Shown: positions 16,468 to 25,200 of the stretch, one piece after another
How positions within the stretch are numbered: position 1 is the stretch's first letter
How the letters are laid out: each line of letters begins with the position of its first letter
Source: Flavobacteriales bacterium
GTDB lineage: Bacteria > Bacteroidota > Bacteroidia > Flavobacteriales_F > PHOS-HE28
Reading direction: 5' to 3'
Length of the DNA stretch: 64,000 bases
Assembly: GCA_020635725.1 (NCBI GenBank)
Contig: JACJZF010000001.1
Location: 62,001-126,000 of the forward strand
The notes under the pieces: generated by a model
What the model was told of the DNA's origin: nothing
The model's input: only the letters and a program-made list of their open reading frames with translations
Database searches by the model: none
Position numbers and translations under genes: made by a program

Positions 16468-16783
16468 CATCCGCACCATCCCGGAGTTCGACCGGAGCGC
16501 GTAAGCGCTGGCGAAGAAGTACCCCTCGCTGAAGAGCGACCTCATCGAACTGGTGAACGAACTGTTGGAAGACCCGCGCCAGGGTTCCTCCTTGGGCAAG
16601 GGCTGTTACAAGGCGCGTATGTCCATCGCCTCAAAAGGCAAGGGCAAAAGCGGCGGGGCACGGGTGATCACTTGCGTGCGCGTGCTGGGCGAAGTGGTAT
16701 GGCTGCTCACGATCTACGACAAGTCCGACCAAGCCGACATCACGGACAAGGAACTCGCTGGTCTTGTGGCGGCTATTCCCTAG
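16457..16783 (+). pseudogene. RelE/ParE-family toxin with an internal stop codon
   Basis: The frame beginning at ATG 16457 reads MSYSIRTIPEFDRSA, then a TAA at 16502-16504, then continues in the same frame for a further 92 codons (ALAKKYPSLKSDLIEL ... ARVITCVRV ... LLTIYDKSDQADI) to TAG 16781-16783. The expected residue at the TAA is lysine (family pattern FDRSAKALAKKYPSLK), so one AAA-to-TAA change explains it. The rest of the toxin looks intact, suggesting recent inactivation, suppression or a sequencing error. An internal GTG at 16553 could give only a C-terminal piece lacking the N-terminal strand and helix. Confidence 0.8.
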
Positions 16784-16901
16784 CTCCTGGTGGACACAGT
16801 GGACGAGGTCTGTAGGCCCTGGTCAAGCCCGGGCTGAACTCCCAGCCTGACCCTGCCGGTGCACGCCGCTCCCCTCAGTCCATTCACCGGGCCCACGCTC
16901 C

Positions 16902-16909
16902 TACCTTCG
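16902..16909 (+). promoter_or_regulatory. -7 box TACCTTCG of the aminopeptidase P gene
   Basis: One mismatch to TAnnTTTG; four bases before ATG 16914. Confidence 0.42.
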
Positions 16910-16913
16910 CTGC

Positions 16914-18218
16914 ATGCGTTACACACCGCTCTCAGCTTCGACCTACCGCGAGCACCGCGCCCGTTTCCGCCAGGCCATGGAGAAAGGCGGCCTCGCCGTC
17001 TTCCACAGCAACGACATCATGCCCACCAGCGCCGATGGCACGATGCCCTTCAAGCAGGCCAGCGACATCTTCTACCTCAGCGGCATCGACCAGGAGGAGA
17101 CGATCCTGCTGCTCTTCCCCGACGCGATGGATCCGAAGGACCGCGAGATCCTCTTCGTGCGCGAGACCAGCGAGCTGATCGCGATCTGGGAAGGCGCCAA
17201 ATTCACGCAGAAGGAGGCGAGCGAGCTGAGCGGCATACCCACGGTGCTGTGGACCACGAGCTACGAAGCGACGATCAAGCGCTTGGTGCCGCAGTGCGAA
17301 ACGCTCTACCTGAACAGCAACGAGCACCTGCGCCAGGGCAACGAGGTGGAGACGCGCGAGGAGCGCGAGAACAAGAAGCTGCGCGCGCAGTACCCGCTGC
17401 ATAACGTGAAGCGCAGCGCGCCCATCATGCACCGGATCCGCAGCCGCAAGACGAAGGAGGAGGTGGAGCAGATCCAACGGGCGATCGCGATCACCGGCAA
17501 GGCGTTCGAACGCGTGTGCGGCTTCGTGAAGCCCGGGGTGAAGGAGTATGAGATCGAGGCGGAGATCACGCACGAGTTCCTACGCAACGGTTCGCGCGGA
17601 CATGCCTACACGCCGATCATCGCCAGCGGCTACAACGCCTGCGTGCTGCACTACATCACCAACGACCAGGTGTGCCATGACGGCGATGTGATCCTGATGG
17701 ACTTCGGCTGTGAATACGGCGGCTACGCGAGCGATCTCACACGGTGCATCCCTGTGAACGGCCGTTTCACCAAGCGCCAGAAGGACGTGTACAACGCCGT
17801 GCTGCGCGTGAAGAACGAGGCGACGCAACTGCTGCGCCCCGGCACCTTGCTCGCCGACTACCACAAAGAAGTGGGCAGGATTATGGAGAGCGAGTTGATC
17901 GGCCTCGGCCTGCTGAGCAAGGATGAAGTGGCGAAGCAGGACCCCGATCGTCCGTTGTACAAGAAGTATTTCATGCACGGCACCAGCCACTTCCTCGGCC
18001 TCGATGTGCACGATGTGGGCCTGTGGAACGAGATGATCCAGCCGGACATGGTCTTCACCGTGGAGCCGGGCATCTACATCCGCGAGGAGAAGCTGGGCAT
18101 CCGCCTGGAGAACAACATCCTCACCACCCGCGACAACCCCATCGACCTCTTCGCAAGCATCCCCGTGGAGGCGGACGCCGTAGAGGAGCTGATGAACAGG
18201 AAGGCAGTGACGGCGTGA
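16914..18218 (+). CDS. pepP: Xaa-Pro aminopeptidase (aminopeptidase P, M24B)
   Basis: Dinuclear-metal peptidase of 434 aa releasing N-terminal residues next to proline. An N-terminal AMP_N domain (FHSNDIMPTSADGTMPFKQ, DIFYLSGIDQEET) precedes the pita-bread domain. Metal and catalytic residues are visible in MDFGCEYGGYASD (two Asp), HGTSHFLGLDVHD (His), TVEPGIYI (Glu) and RLENNILTT (Glu). The length is normal for bacterial PepP. The -7 box sits four bases before the start codon, so the mRNA is probably leaderless. A strong hairpin terminator follows the gene. Confidence 0.94.
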   Translation: MRYTPLSASTYREHRARFRQAMEKGGLAVFHSNDIMPTSADGTMPFKQASDIFYLSGIDQEETILLLFPDAMDPKDREILFVRETSELIAIWEGAKFTQKEASELSGIPTVLWTTSYEATIKRLVPQCETLYLNSNEHLRQGNEVETREERENKKLRAQYPLHNVKRSAPIMHRIRSRKTKEEVEQIQRAIAITGKAFERVCGFVKPGVKEYEIEAEITHEFLRNGSRGHAYTPIIASGYNACVLHYITNDQVCHDGDVILMDFGCEYGGYASDLTRCIPVNGRFTKRQKDVYNAVLRVKNEATQLLRPGTLLADYHKEVGRIMESELIGLGLLSKDEVAKQDPDRPLYKKYFMHGTSHFLGLDVHDVGLWNEMIQPDMVFTVEPGIYIREEKLGIRLENNILTTRDNPIDLFASIPVEADAVEELMNRKAVTA

Positions 18219-18260
18219 GCTGAATCGCCGCAAAGACGCGGAAGCGCCGAGTCGATCCGC

Positions 18261-18293
18261 CGCGAAGCCCCGGAGCAGCTCCGGGGCTTCGCG
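18261..18293 (+). terminator. Rho-independent-like hairpin after pepP
   Basis: Perfect 15-bp stem (CGCGAAGCCCCGGAG / CTCCGGGGCTTCGCG) around a three-base loop, followed by TTACG. The T-tract is short, but the stem is strong and sits 43 bases after the stop. Confidence 0.65.
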
Positions 18294-18338
18294 TTACGTG
18301 GGGCAGGGTGGTGCATTCTGATAGCAAACCCCATCACC

Positions 18339-18671
18339 ATGAACCTCCGCGCAATCGGTCTGGCCGGCCTCATCGTCGGCGTGCTGTTCAAGATCCTTCA
18401 CTGGCCGGGAGCAGGCTACATCGTGCTGTTTAGTTCCTTGCTCACCGCCGTGGCCATGGTGCTGCGCCTAGCGAGCAAGCGCGGGCCGTGGACAATCCAG
18501 ATCAGCAAGCCGGGCTGGTTCGCACCCGCCATCGTGATCACGCTGTGCGGCATGATGTTCAAGACCATGCACTGGCCCGGCGCCAACATGATGCTGCTCT
18601 TGGGCATGACCGCGACAGCCGCGTGGGTGCTGGCCACCCAAGTGCGGCAGACGGCGCGCGTAGAGCAGTAA
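18339..18671 (+). CDS. Small membrane protein with two GldL-like FKxxHWPGA motifs
   Basis: 110 aa with about four membrane segments in two similar halves. The motif LFKILHWPGA (near residue 16) recurs as MFKTMHWPGAN (near residue 73), each between hydrophobic helices (LAGLIVGV and VITLCGM). This phrase is the signature of the membrane hairpin of GldL, the inner-membrane motor subunit of the T9SS/gliding machine, but GldL has one hairpin and a long cytoplasmic tail that is absent here. So it is a GldL-motif relative rather than GldL itself; gldK, gldM and gldN are not nearby. Terminators lie on both sides, so it is probably monocistronic. Confidence 0.75.
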   Translation: MNLRAIGLAGLIVGVLFKILHWPGAGYIVLFSSLLTAVAMVLRLASKRGPWTIQISKPGWFAPAIVITLCGMMFKTMHWPGANMMLLLGMTATAAWVLATQVRQTARVEQ

Positions 18672-18674
18672 CCC

Positions 18675-18710
18675 ATGCGGCAGGGCGCTCCAAGGAGCGC
18701 CCCGCCGCAT
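18675..18710. terminator. Bidirectional terminator
   Basis: 17-bp stem with one mismatch (ATGCGGCAGGGCGCTCC / GGAGCGCCCCGCCGCAT) and an AA loop, located between convergent genes ending at 18671 and 18724. Confidence 0.65.
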
Positions 18711-18723
18711 CCGCTCCACGGTT

Positions 18724-20523
18724 CTATTCCTTCACCAAGCGCCCGGTGAACCGCGCGTGGCGTGAAAGCGCCTCGCAGGTGTAGAGGCCGGGGGCCAGTC
18801 GGCTCACGTCGATGGTGTTGCGATCAGGAAGCACGCGTTGCTGCAGGATGACGCGGCCGGTTGCATCGCGGAGCGTGAGCAGGGCACCGACCAGTTCCTT
18901 GGGAGCATCGAGTTGTACGCTGATCGAAGCGGGCACTGGGTAGAGCCGGAGGCTCCCTTCGGCAATGTCGGCCACGCCTTGCCCGATCTGCTCCTGGCAA
19001 CCGCCCTGGAACACTTCACGCATGTTGCTCCAGAGGGGCAGCGTTTGGGCAAAGGCGGTCACGGAGTCCACGCGCGATTGCAAGGCCTGCACGCTGGCCA
19101 GTGCTCCACCAGACTCCGCACGAGCGTACACATAGGCGAGCAGCAAATCGTGATGAGCCCCGGCCTCCAGCGTGAAGGGCCCCATGCTAATGATGGTGCG
19201 CCTGTCAGGCGAAAGGGGCGTGTACATGTCGCTCCACGGCGCCACCAGACTACCATCCGGTATGCCTACCCCATCAGGGTCACTATCACCGGGGAAGCTG
19301 AAGAGGCAGTTCGTAGGGGTCGGTGTCACAGGGTAACCGGCTGCACCATAGGCCAAGGGAGTCCCATCCTTCCAGATTCCGCGCAAGTAGTTGTAGTAAT
19401 GGCTTGGCTGAACCGGGTCGGTGCAGCACGGATCACCTGCTCGGTACATGTGCATGGCCGTGCTCAAACCGTGCTTCTCATTGTCGATGATCCCATCGCC
19501 GAAGCCCGTGCCGTTCCATGCCGGGAGCAAGCTTGAGACCTCTTGATCCATGCCATTGTCGTCGCGGTAGGGTCCTTTGATCATGATCATGCCGAAGGCC
19601 GGCGGCTGAGCGCCATAGCCTGCAGCTCCCAGACAACCTTGATCCAACTCATCGCCGTTATACACATAGGTGAGGTTGCGGGCCGGGTCGGTTCCTACAA
19701 AATCATCTTCACCACAGCCCAGATCGAAATCGTTGAACAGGCCGACGCGGGCGTTCGTCAACGTCTGGGTTCCTCGGTTGATCAGGTGATAGTGAACGAA
19801 AACCGTCTGGTCGAGGTAGGGGTCTCCGCTATTGTACGCGAAGGCCATTGCCTGCACCTCGATGCCGATGCCCTGCCCCCCGGTGAGCAGATGCGGACCG
19901 CCCTTGTCGTTGAACACGAAGTAGAGGGCCTGGTCACCCAGGATGCACGGAACATCTCCGGCCGCGGGATTATACACGCCATCGAGGTCGAAATCGATGA
20001 AGGGTGCCTGGTATGGCGCGAAGTCGGGATCAGCGTTCATGGCAGGCCAGTAGATGATGCTCTGCGGGGTCTGATATCCCGGGAAGGCGATTGCGGGATC
20101 GCAGTTGGGATCACCGAGGCAAGCATGGTAGGCCAAGTGCTGCTCCACTTGATCGCGGGTGACGGTCACCACATTGTTGTAAGCCGCCATCATGGTCGCA
20201 TTCGTGCTGGCGGTGCCATCCACAGAGAGCGGACCGGTGTAATAGTCTGATTCGGTCCCGCTTTCATATTGCATGGCCGCGAGTTTCAATTGGTTGTCGC
20301 TGGACATACCCGCCACCCAGAGCCCCGCGGTGTACAAAGCGTGGACACCGCCACCCTTCGGCACTTCGAATGCCGCTGTATTGGTGGCCAGATTGCATCC
20401 GATCAATCCGTGCGCATGGAAACGCGCACGCACGTCGCCGATGTTCAATTCGCCATAGGCCTGTGCCGAGACCACGGCAGGCGCAACGATCATTGCCAAT
20501 AGCATGGAGGAATATCTACGCAT
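18724..20523 (-). CDS. Secreted protein with T9SS type A sorting domain
   Basis: 599 aa from ATG 20523, which places the signal peptide (YSSMLLAMIVAPAVVSAQ) at the N-terminus; an upstream frame to 20562 is rejected. The passenger carries segments seen in many uncharacterised Bacteroidota T9SS cargo proteins: GDVRARFHAHGLIG, LYTAGLWVAG, PFIDFDLDGVYNPAAGDVP, NDFDLGCGEDDFVG and SMGPFTLEAGAHHDLLLAYV. The C-terminus (LYPVPASISVQL, LRDATGRVILQQ, LAPGLYTCEA, GRLVKE) is a type A sorting signal. Function unknown. A TAGCTTGG box precedes the gene, and the same box with flanks recurs at 21274. Confidence 0.85.
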   Translation of the reverse strand: MRRYSSMLLAMIVAPAVVSAQAYGELNIGDVRARFHAHGLIGCNLATNTAAFEVPKGGGVHALYTAGLWVAGMSSDNQLKLAAMQYESGTESDYYTGPLSVDGTASTNATMMAAYNNVVTVTRDQVEQHLAYHACLGDPNCDPAIAFPGYQTPQSIIYWPAMNADPDFAPYQAPFIDFDLDGVYNPAAGDVPCILGDQALYFVFNDKGGPHLLTGGQGIGIEVQAMAFAYNSGDPYLDQTVFVHYHLINRGTQTLTNARVGLFNDFDLGCGEDDFVGTDPARNLTYVYNGDELDQGCLGAAGYGAQPPAFGMIMIKGPYRDDNGMDQEVSSLLPAWNGTGFGDGIIDNEKHGLSTAMHMYRAGDPCCTDPVQPSHYYNYLRGIWKDGTPLAYGAAGYPVTPTPTNCLFSFPGDSDPDGVGIPDGSLVAPWSDMYTPLSPDRRTIISMGPFTLEAGAHHDLLLAYVYARAESGGALASVQALQSRVDSVTAFAQTLPLWSNMREVFQGGCQEQIGQGVADIAEGSLRLYPVPASISVQLDAPKELVGALLTLRDATGRVILQQRVLPDRNTIDVSRLAPGLYTCEALSRHARFTGRLVKE

Positions 20524-20651
20524 GGGTTTCGCGCGCCGGATATGACCGTTGCGCGAAACCAAGCTATCCCGGGGCTTCGGGAGCCGATTCCGATGAACGA
20601 GGAACGAAACGTCCCGTCACACGAACGGCGGATCGTTGCGTGCGGAAGAAA

Positions 20652-20807
20652 TCAGGGGCGCAGAGCGTACACCACTTCCACCACCTCTGGCAGTGTGGTG
20701 TCCGTTACCAACTCGTGGTGCATAGAGCCGTCCTCATCGCGCTCCAAGACATTGCCGGCCACGGTGAGCGCGCGATATACAGGGACGACCGCTGTTGAGC
20801 TGGTCAC
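20652..20807 (-). CDS. Small ORF coupled to the preceding 85-aa gene
   Basis: 51 codons from a GTG whose bases overlap the upstream stop as GTGA. Encodes a short peptide with a DGSMHHELVTDTTLPEVVEV segment and no signal or membrane helix. No family recognised. The coupling and absence of competing genes make it possible but not secure; it could instead be untranslated 3' sequence. Confidence 0.35.
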   Translation of the reverse strand: MTSSTAVVPVYRALTVAGNVLERDEDGSMHHELVTDTTLPEVVEVVYALRP

Positions 20808-21061
20808 GCGACGCGGCTGAGCTGGAAGGGCTGTATCGCGGAGCGTTCCCCGTCGAGCACCATCAGGTAGAACTCGTCTCCGCGCAGGTCGGTGATGCGC
20901 ACACGGGTCACCGGTCCATGCACATCGCCGGTCTTCAGGATGCGGCCCTCGGCATCGCAGATGTCGAAGAGGGCGCCCTCGGTACCGGGCTCGTAGTCGA
21001 ACATGAGCAGGCGCTCGAGCTGGTCGATGCGCACGCGGATCTCGAAGGTCGTGGTGGACAT
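20804..21061 (-). CDS. Short cytoplasmic protein resembling a stand-alone T9SS-sorting-domain fold
   Basis: 85 aa, no signal peptide. The second half (GALFDICDAEGRILKTGD, VTRVRITDLRGDEFYLMVLD, IQPFQLSRVA) follows the strand pattern of T9SS type A sorting domains: hydrophobic strand, D-x-x-G-R, strand, then a turn before Y-x-L-x-V. There is no cargo, no N-terminal export signal, and Gly/Asp replace the usual Pro-Gly turn. The similarity may be superficial; it could be an unrelated small beta-sandwich. The 5' region up to about 21285 looks like a long leader with hairpins. Confidence 0.55.
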   Translation of the reverse strand: MSTTTFEIRVRIDQLERLLMFDYEPGTEGALFDICDAEGRILKTGDVHGPVTRVRITDLRGDEFYLMVLDGERSAIQPFQLSRVA

Positions 21062-21507
21062 GCTTGGAATACTGCCGCTTCATACGGAGCATCGGTCGCG
21101 GAGGTTGCTTCAAAAGCCGGAGCCCGGCCAGCGTTTCCGCCGACCGGGCCCCCACCACCAAACCAAAACCCAGATTCCGATCGGGAGCCTCAGCTCCCTT
21201 GATCAATGAAGATCCAATGCGAGGCGCTTGCGGTGAACATGGCAACGAGGGGTGTTAGCTGTTGTTCGCGATACCAAGCTATCCCTCTATGATCCGTTGG
21301 TCCAGTGACGAACGAGCATCGGTGCTCCCGGAAGAGCGAGCGGCTCGCAGGGCAAAATCCGAGCCCAGCGGCTATTGCATCGTCGTACCCAAGCCCCTCA
21401 TTCCACCGAATGGAATGAGCGCCGTTGGCTGCGTGCACGCCGCCGATCGTCGTGCGCAAGCGACCGGGTCGCGCGCGTCCGTTATCTTTTCGCCAAACCC
21501 CTCCAAC
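21062..21507 (-). other. 446-base gap: possible structured leader of the 85-aa gene
   Basis: No convincing gene. On the minus strand a TAGCTTGG box (21274-21281) is followed by a 16-codon frame (ATG 21240 to TGA 21190), a GGGAGC/GCTCCC hairpin (21183-21198) overlapping its end, and a GCCCGG/CCGGGC hairpin (21122-21149) followed by CTTTT. That resembles an attenuator upstream of the gene at 21061. The box with its flank (CGAxACCAAGCTATCCC on plus) is also present before the T9SS gene at 20523. A separate 9-bp hairpin CTCATTCCA/TGGAATGAG lies at 21397-21419. Confidence 0.3.
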
Positions 21508-22260
21508 ATGTCATTGCGCGCGCTGATCGTGGACGACGAGGCCGATGCCCGGGAGAACCTGCGGCTGATGCTCGAGGAGCACTGCCCCGAGGTGCAAGTG
21601 GTTGGGCAGGCCGGCAGTGCCGCCGAAGCGCGCACGCGCATCCAGGAGCTGCAGCCCAATGCCCTCTTCCTCGATATCAAGATGCCCGGCGAGGATGGCT
21701 TCCAGCTCCTGGCATCCATCGCCGAGCTGGACCTTCCGGTGGTGTTCACCACGGCCTATGATGAGTATGCGCTGAAGGCCTTCAAGGAGAACGCGCTGGA
21801 CTACCTGGAGAAGCCCATCGACCACGAGGAGCTCATGCGCGCAGTGAAGAAGCTCGCGAAGGCCACCCAGGAGCTCGATGGCGGGCAGCCCTCGGCGATC
21901 GCCGCGCTGATGAAGGACCCGGAATCGCCGCTGAGCACGCGTGTGGCCATACCCGGGCGCGATGGGCTGGTGCTGCTCAAGCACGAGGACATCCTCTACC
22001 TGGAGGCCAACGACAGCTACACCACCGTGCACACCAAAGATGGCAAGCGCAGCGTGAGCAGCAAGCACATCCGTGTCTTCGAGGACAACCTCGACCCCAA
22101 GAGCTTCTTCCGCGTGCACAAGTCGTACATCATCAACCTGGCGCACCTCAAGGGCTTCAGCCGCGCTGAGGGCAACATGGCCGTGCTGGACACCGGCACC
22201 CTGATCCCCGTGTCGCGCCGTCGGCTGCCCGATTTCCTCGGATTGATCAACACGTTCTGA
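21508..22260 (+). CDS. LytTR-family response regulator
   Basis: 250 aa. Receiver domain with phospho-acceptor Asp56 in LFLDIKMPGEDGF, acidic patch DDEADA, TTAYDEYALKAF and KPID. A LytTR DNA-binding domain follows (LYLEANDSYTTVHTKDGK, FRVHKSYIINLAHLKGF, IPVSRRRLPDFL). ATG 21508 is chosen because the upstream frame has no family similarity. The sensor kinase gene begins 12 bases after the stop, so this is a standard AlgR/LytR-type two-component pair. Target genes are not evident; autoregulation or control of the operon's small lipoprotein is possible. Confidence 0.93.
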   Translation: MSLRALIVDDEADARENLRLMLEEHCPEVQVVGQAGSAAEARTRIQELQPNALFLDIKMPGEDGFQLLASIAELDLPVVFTTAYDEYALKAFKENALDYLEKPIDHEELMRAVKKLAKATQELDGGQPSAIAALMKDPESPLSTRVAIPGRDGLVLLKHEDILYLEANDSYTTVHTKDGKRSVSSKHIRVFEDNLDPKSFFRVHKSYIINLAHLKGFSRAEGNMAVLDTGTLIPVSRRRLPDFLGLINTF

Positions 22261-22272
22261 GATTTGCGGGCG

Positions 22273-25200
22273 ATGCGCGCCTTCGCCATCACCCTGCTGC
22301 TTTGCACCGGCCTGCTCGCCGCGGCGCAGCAGCACGCCTTCCGGCAGATCACCGCGCGCGATGGCCTCGCGCAGAGCCAGGTACGCGCCATCGCGCAGGA
22401 TGGCGATGGTTACTTGTGGTTCGGCACGCTCGGCGGCGCCAGCCGGTACGATGGGCATGGCTTCGCCAACATCTCGCTCAACGAGGGCCTTCCCGACGCG
22501 CAGGTGAGCGCCCTCGCGCGCTTGCCCGATGGGTCGCTCTGGCTCGGGTCGGGCAACGCCCTCGTGCGGATCGATGGGAACCGGCTGGCCGTGGAGGAGC
22601 TGCCGAGCGTGCAACGCGCCTCGCGCGTGATGGGCTTGGCCGCCGATGCGCAGGGAAGCCTCTTCATCGGCACCGATGGCGATGGGCTGCTCGTGCGCGC
22701 TGGTGGCCGCATCGGTCCGGTGGAGGGCTATCCCTCTGATACCGCCACGCATGTGCGCTGCCTGCTGATGCTGCGCGACGGATCACTGCTGGTGGGCCTG
22801 CGCAACGGATTGCTCCGCTGCGCGTCCGGTCGGTGCGAACGGATCACCGTAGGCGATGCCGAGCCGAAGCTGATCAACGCCTTGGCCGAGGACCGCGAGG
22901 GCGGATGGTGGGTGGGCACACTCGGCAACGGCGTGTACCGCTTCGCACCCCATGGCGCGGTCACCGAATTCGACGAGGAGTCGGGCTTGCTGCAGAACAA
23001 TGTGCGGTGCCTGCTGGTGGATGACCGCGACCGTGTATGGATCGGCACCAAGCTGGGCCTGAACCAGTACGATGGGCAGCGCATGCGCACCTTCACCGTG
23101 CATCAAGGCCTGCCGAACGACAACATCCAGTGCGCGTACCAGGACCACGAGGGCAACCTGTGGTTCGGCACCGATGGCGCGGGCGTGCTGCGCTATCTCG
23201 GCGACCGACTGGTGACCTTCACGGTGAAGGACGGCTTGTGCAGCGACCTGGTGATGAGCATCACCCCGGATGCGCGCGGCGATCTGTGGCTGGGCACCTA
23301 TGACAATGGCCTGTGCCGCCTGGATGGCATGGCCATGCTCACCACACGCGATGGACTGCCCAACAATACCGTGTGGTGCGGCCTGCTCGACCAAGACAGC
23401 AGCCTCTGGTTCGGCACGAGCGATGGCCTGGTGCATTTGAGGCGCGGCGAAGTGATCCCGGAAGACAGTGGCCGCACGCTTCCCGGCGCACGCGTGCTCG
23501 CCCTGCTGCGCGACCGCGCGGGCACCATCTGGTGCGGCGCGCGCGACGGACTGCATGCCGTGCGCGGCGACACGGTGCAGCATTACACCGAGGATGATGC
23601 GGGCCCGATCCGCTCGGTGCGCGCGCTGGTGGAAGAGGCCGATGGGCTCCTCCTGGCCACGGATGACGGGCTGATCCGCTTCCGCCATGGCCGCTTCTCC
23701 CGCTTGGGAGCCGAACAGGGCCTGCCGGACAAGACCGCCCTGTGCCTGAGCAGAGACCAGGCCGGGCGCACCTGGATCGGCACGGCCAACGGCCTCTCCT
23801 GCCTCACCGCCGATGGCTTCCGCAACATCCGCCTGGGTTCGGACTTCGGCTCGAATTACATCAACCTGCTGCTGCCCGACGGCGATGGCCAACTGTGGGC
23901 GGGCACCAACAACGGCCTCTATGCCTTCATGCCGGATAGCCTGCTCGCCGACCCTGCCAACCGTGAGCACCTGACCATGAACGATGGCCTGCGCGGCCAG
24001 GAATTCAACCTCAACGCTGCCCTAGCCTGGCGTTCGGGCCGGCTGCTCTTCGGCAGCGCGGCAGGCCTGGTGCTCTATGATGCGCAGCGCGGCCTCGACG
24101 ATCAAACGAAGGCCGCCCCCAGCGTGCGGATCACTGGCGTGCGCTCCTTCCTTCAACAGACCGATTGGAAAGGCGCTTCGGACAGCCTCGACCACCATGG
24201 GCTCCCCGTGGGCCTGCACCTCTCCTACCGCCGCCACTACCTCACCTTCGATTATTCGGCCATCAGCTTCGCCCGGCCCGAGGATGTGCGATACCGCTAC
24301 CGCCTCGTGGGCCTCGATAGCGAATGGCTGCCAGCCACCGAGGCCCGTTTCGCCAGTTACGGCAACCTGCCGCATGGGGGGTACACCTTCGAGGTGTCGG
24401 CGGCCGTGGGCAAGGGACCGTGGAGCGCGCCGGCGTCCCTCAGCTTCGTGATCGATCCGCCTTTCTGGGCGAAATGGTGGTTCTACCTCTTGTGCCTGGT
24501 GCTGCTGGCCGCAGCGGCCTTCGGCGTGCACCGGTACCGCGCCATTCGCCGTGAACGCAGGGAGAAGACCCGCCAGCTGATGCTGCGGTCGCGCATGCTC
24601 CAGCTCGAGCAGCAGGCGTTGAACGCCAACATGAACCGGCACTTCGTCTTCAACGCCCTCAACAGCATCCAATTCCACATCAACCGGCAGGACCGCGCCA
24701 CCGCCAGCCGTTACCTCACGAGCTTCGCGAAGCTCATCCGAAAGAACCTCGACGCCAGCCAAGGCGACACCACCAGCCTGGCCGAGGAACTCGACCGGCT
24801 GGAGCTGTACCTGAAGCTGGAGCACATGCGCTTCAAGGACAAGTTCCGCTACGCCATCGAGGTGGACCCTGCCATCAACCTCGGTCAGGTGCAGCTGCCG
24901 GCGATGATGCTGCAGCCCTACGTGGAGAACAGCATCTGGCACGGGATCCTGCCCATGCAGGAACAAGGGCTCGTCACCATCCGTGTGCAGCCCGCGCAGG
25001 ACCCCTCGCGGGTGGCCGTGGTGATCGAGGATGACGGCATCGGGGTGGACCAGAGCCTGAAGGCCAAGCAGCCCACCGAAGGCGACCACATCTCCCGTGG
25101 CATCGAGATCACCAAGGGCCGGGCGGACGTGCTGCGCCGGTTGGATCTGACCGATATCCGGATTGATGGGCCCAGGGAACGGCAGGACCCGGCCAGCGGG

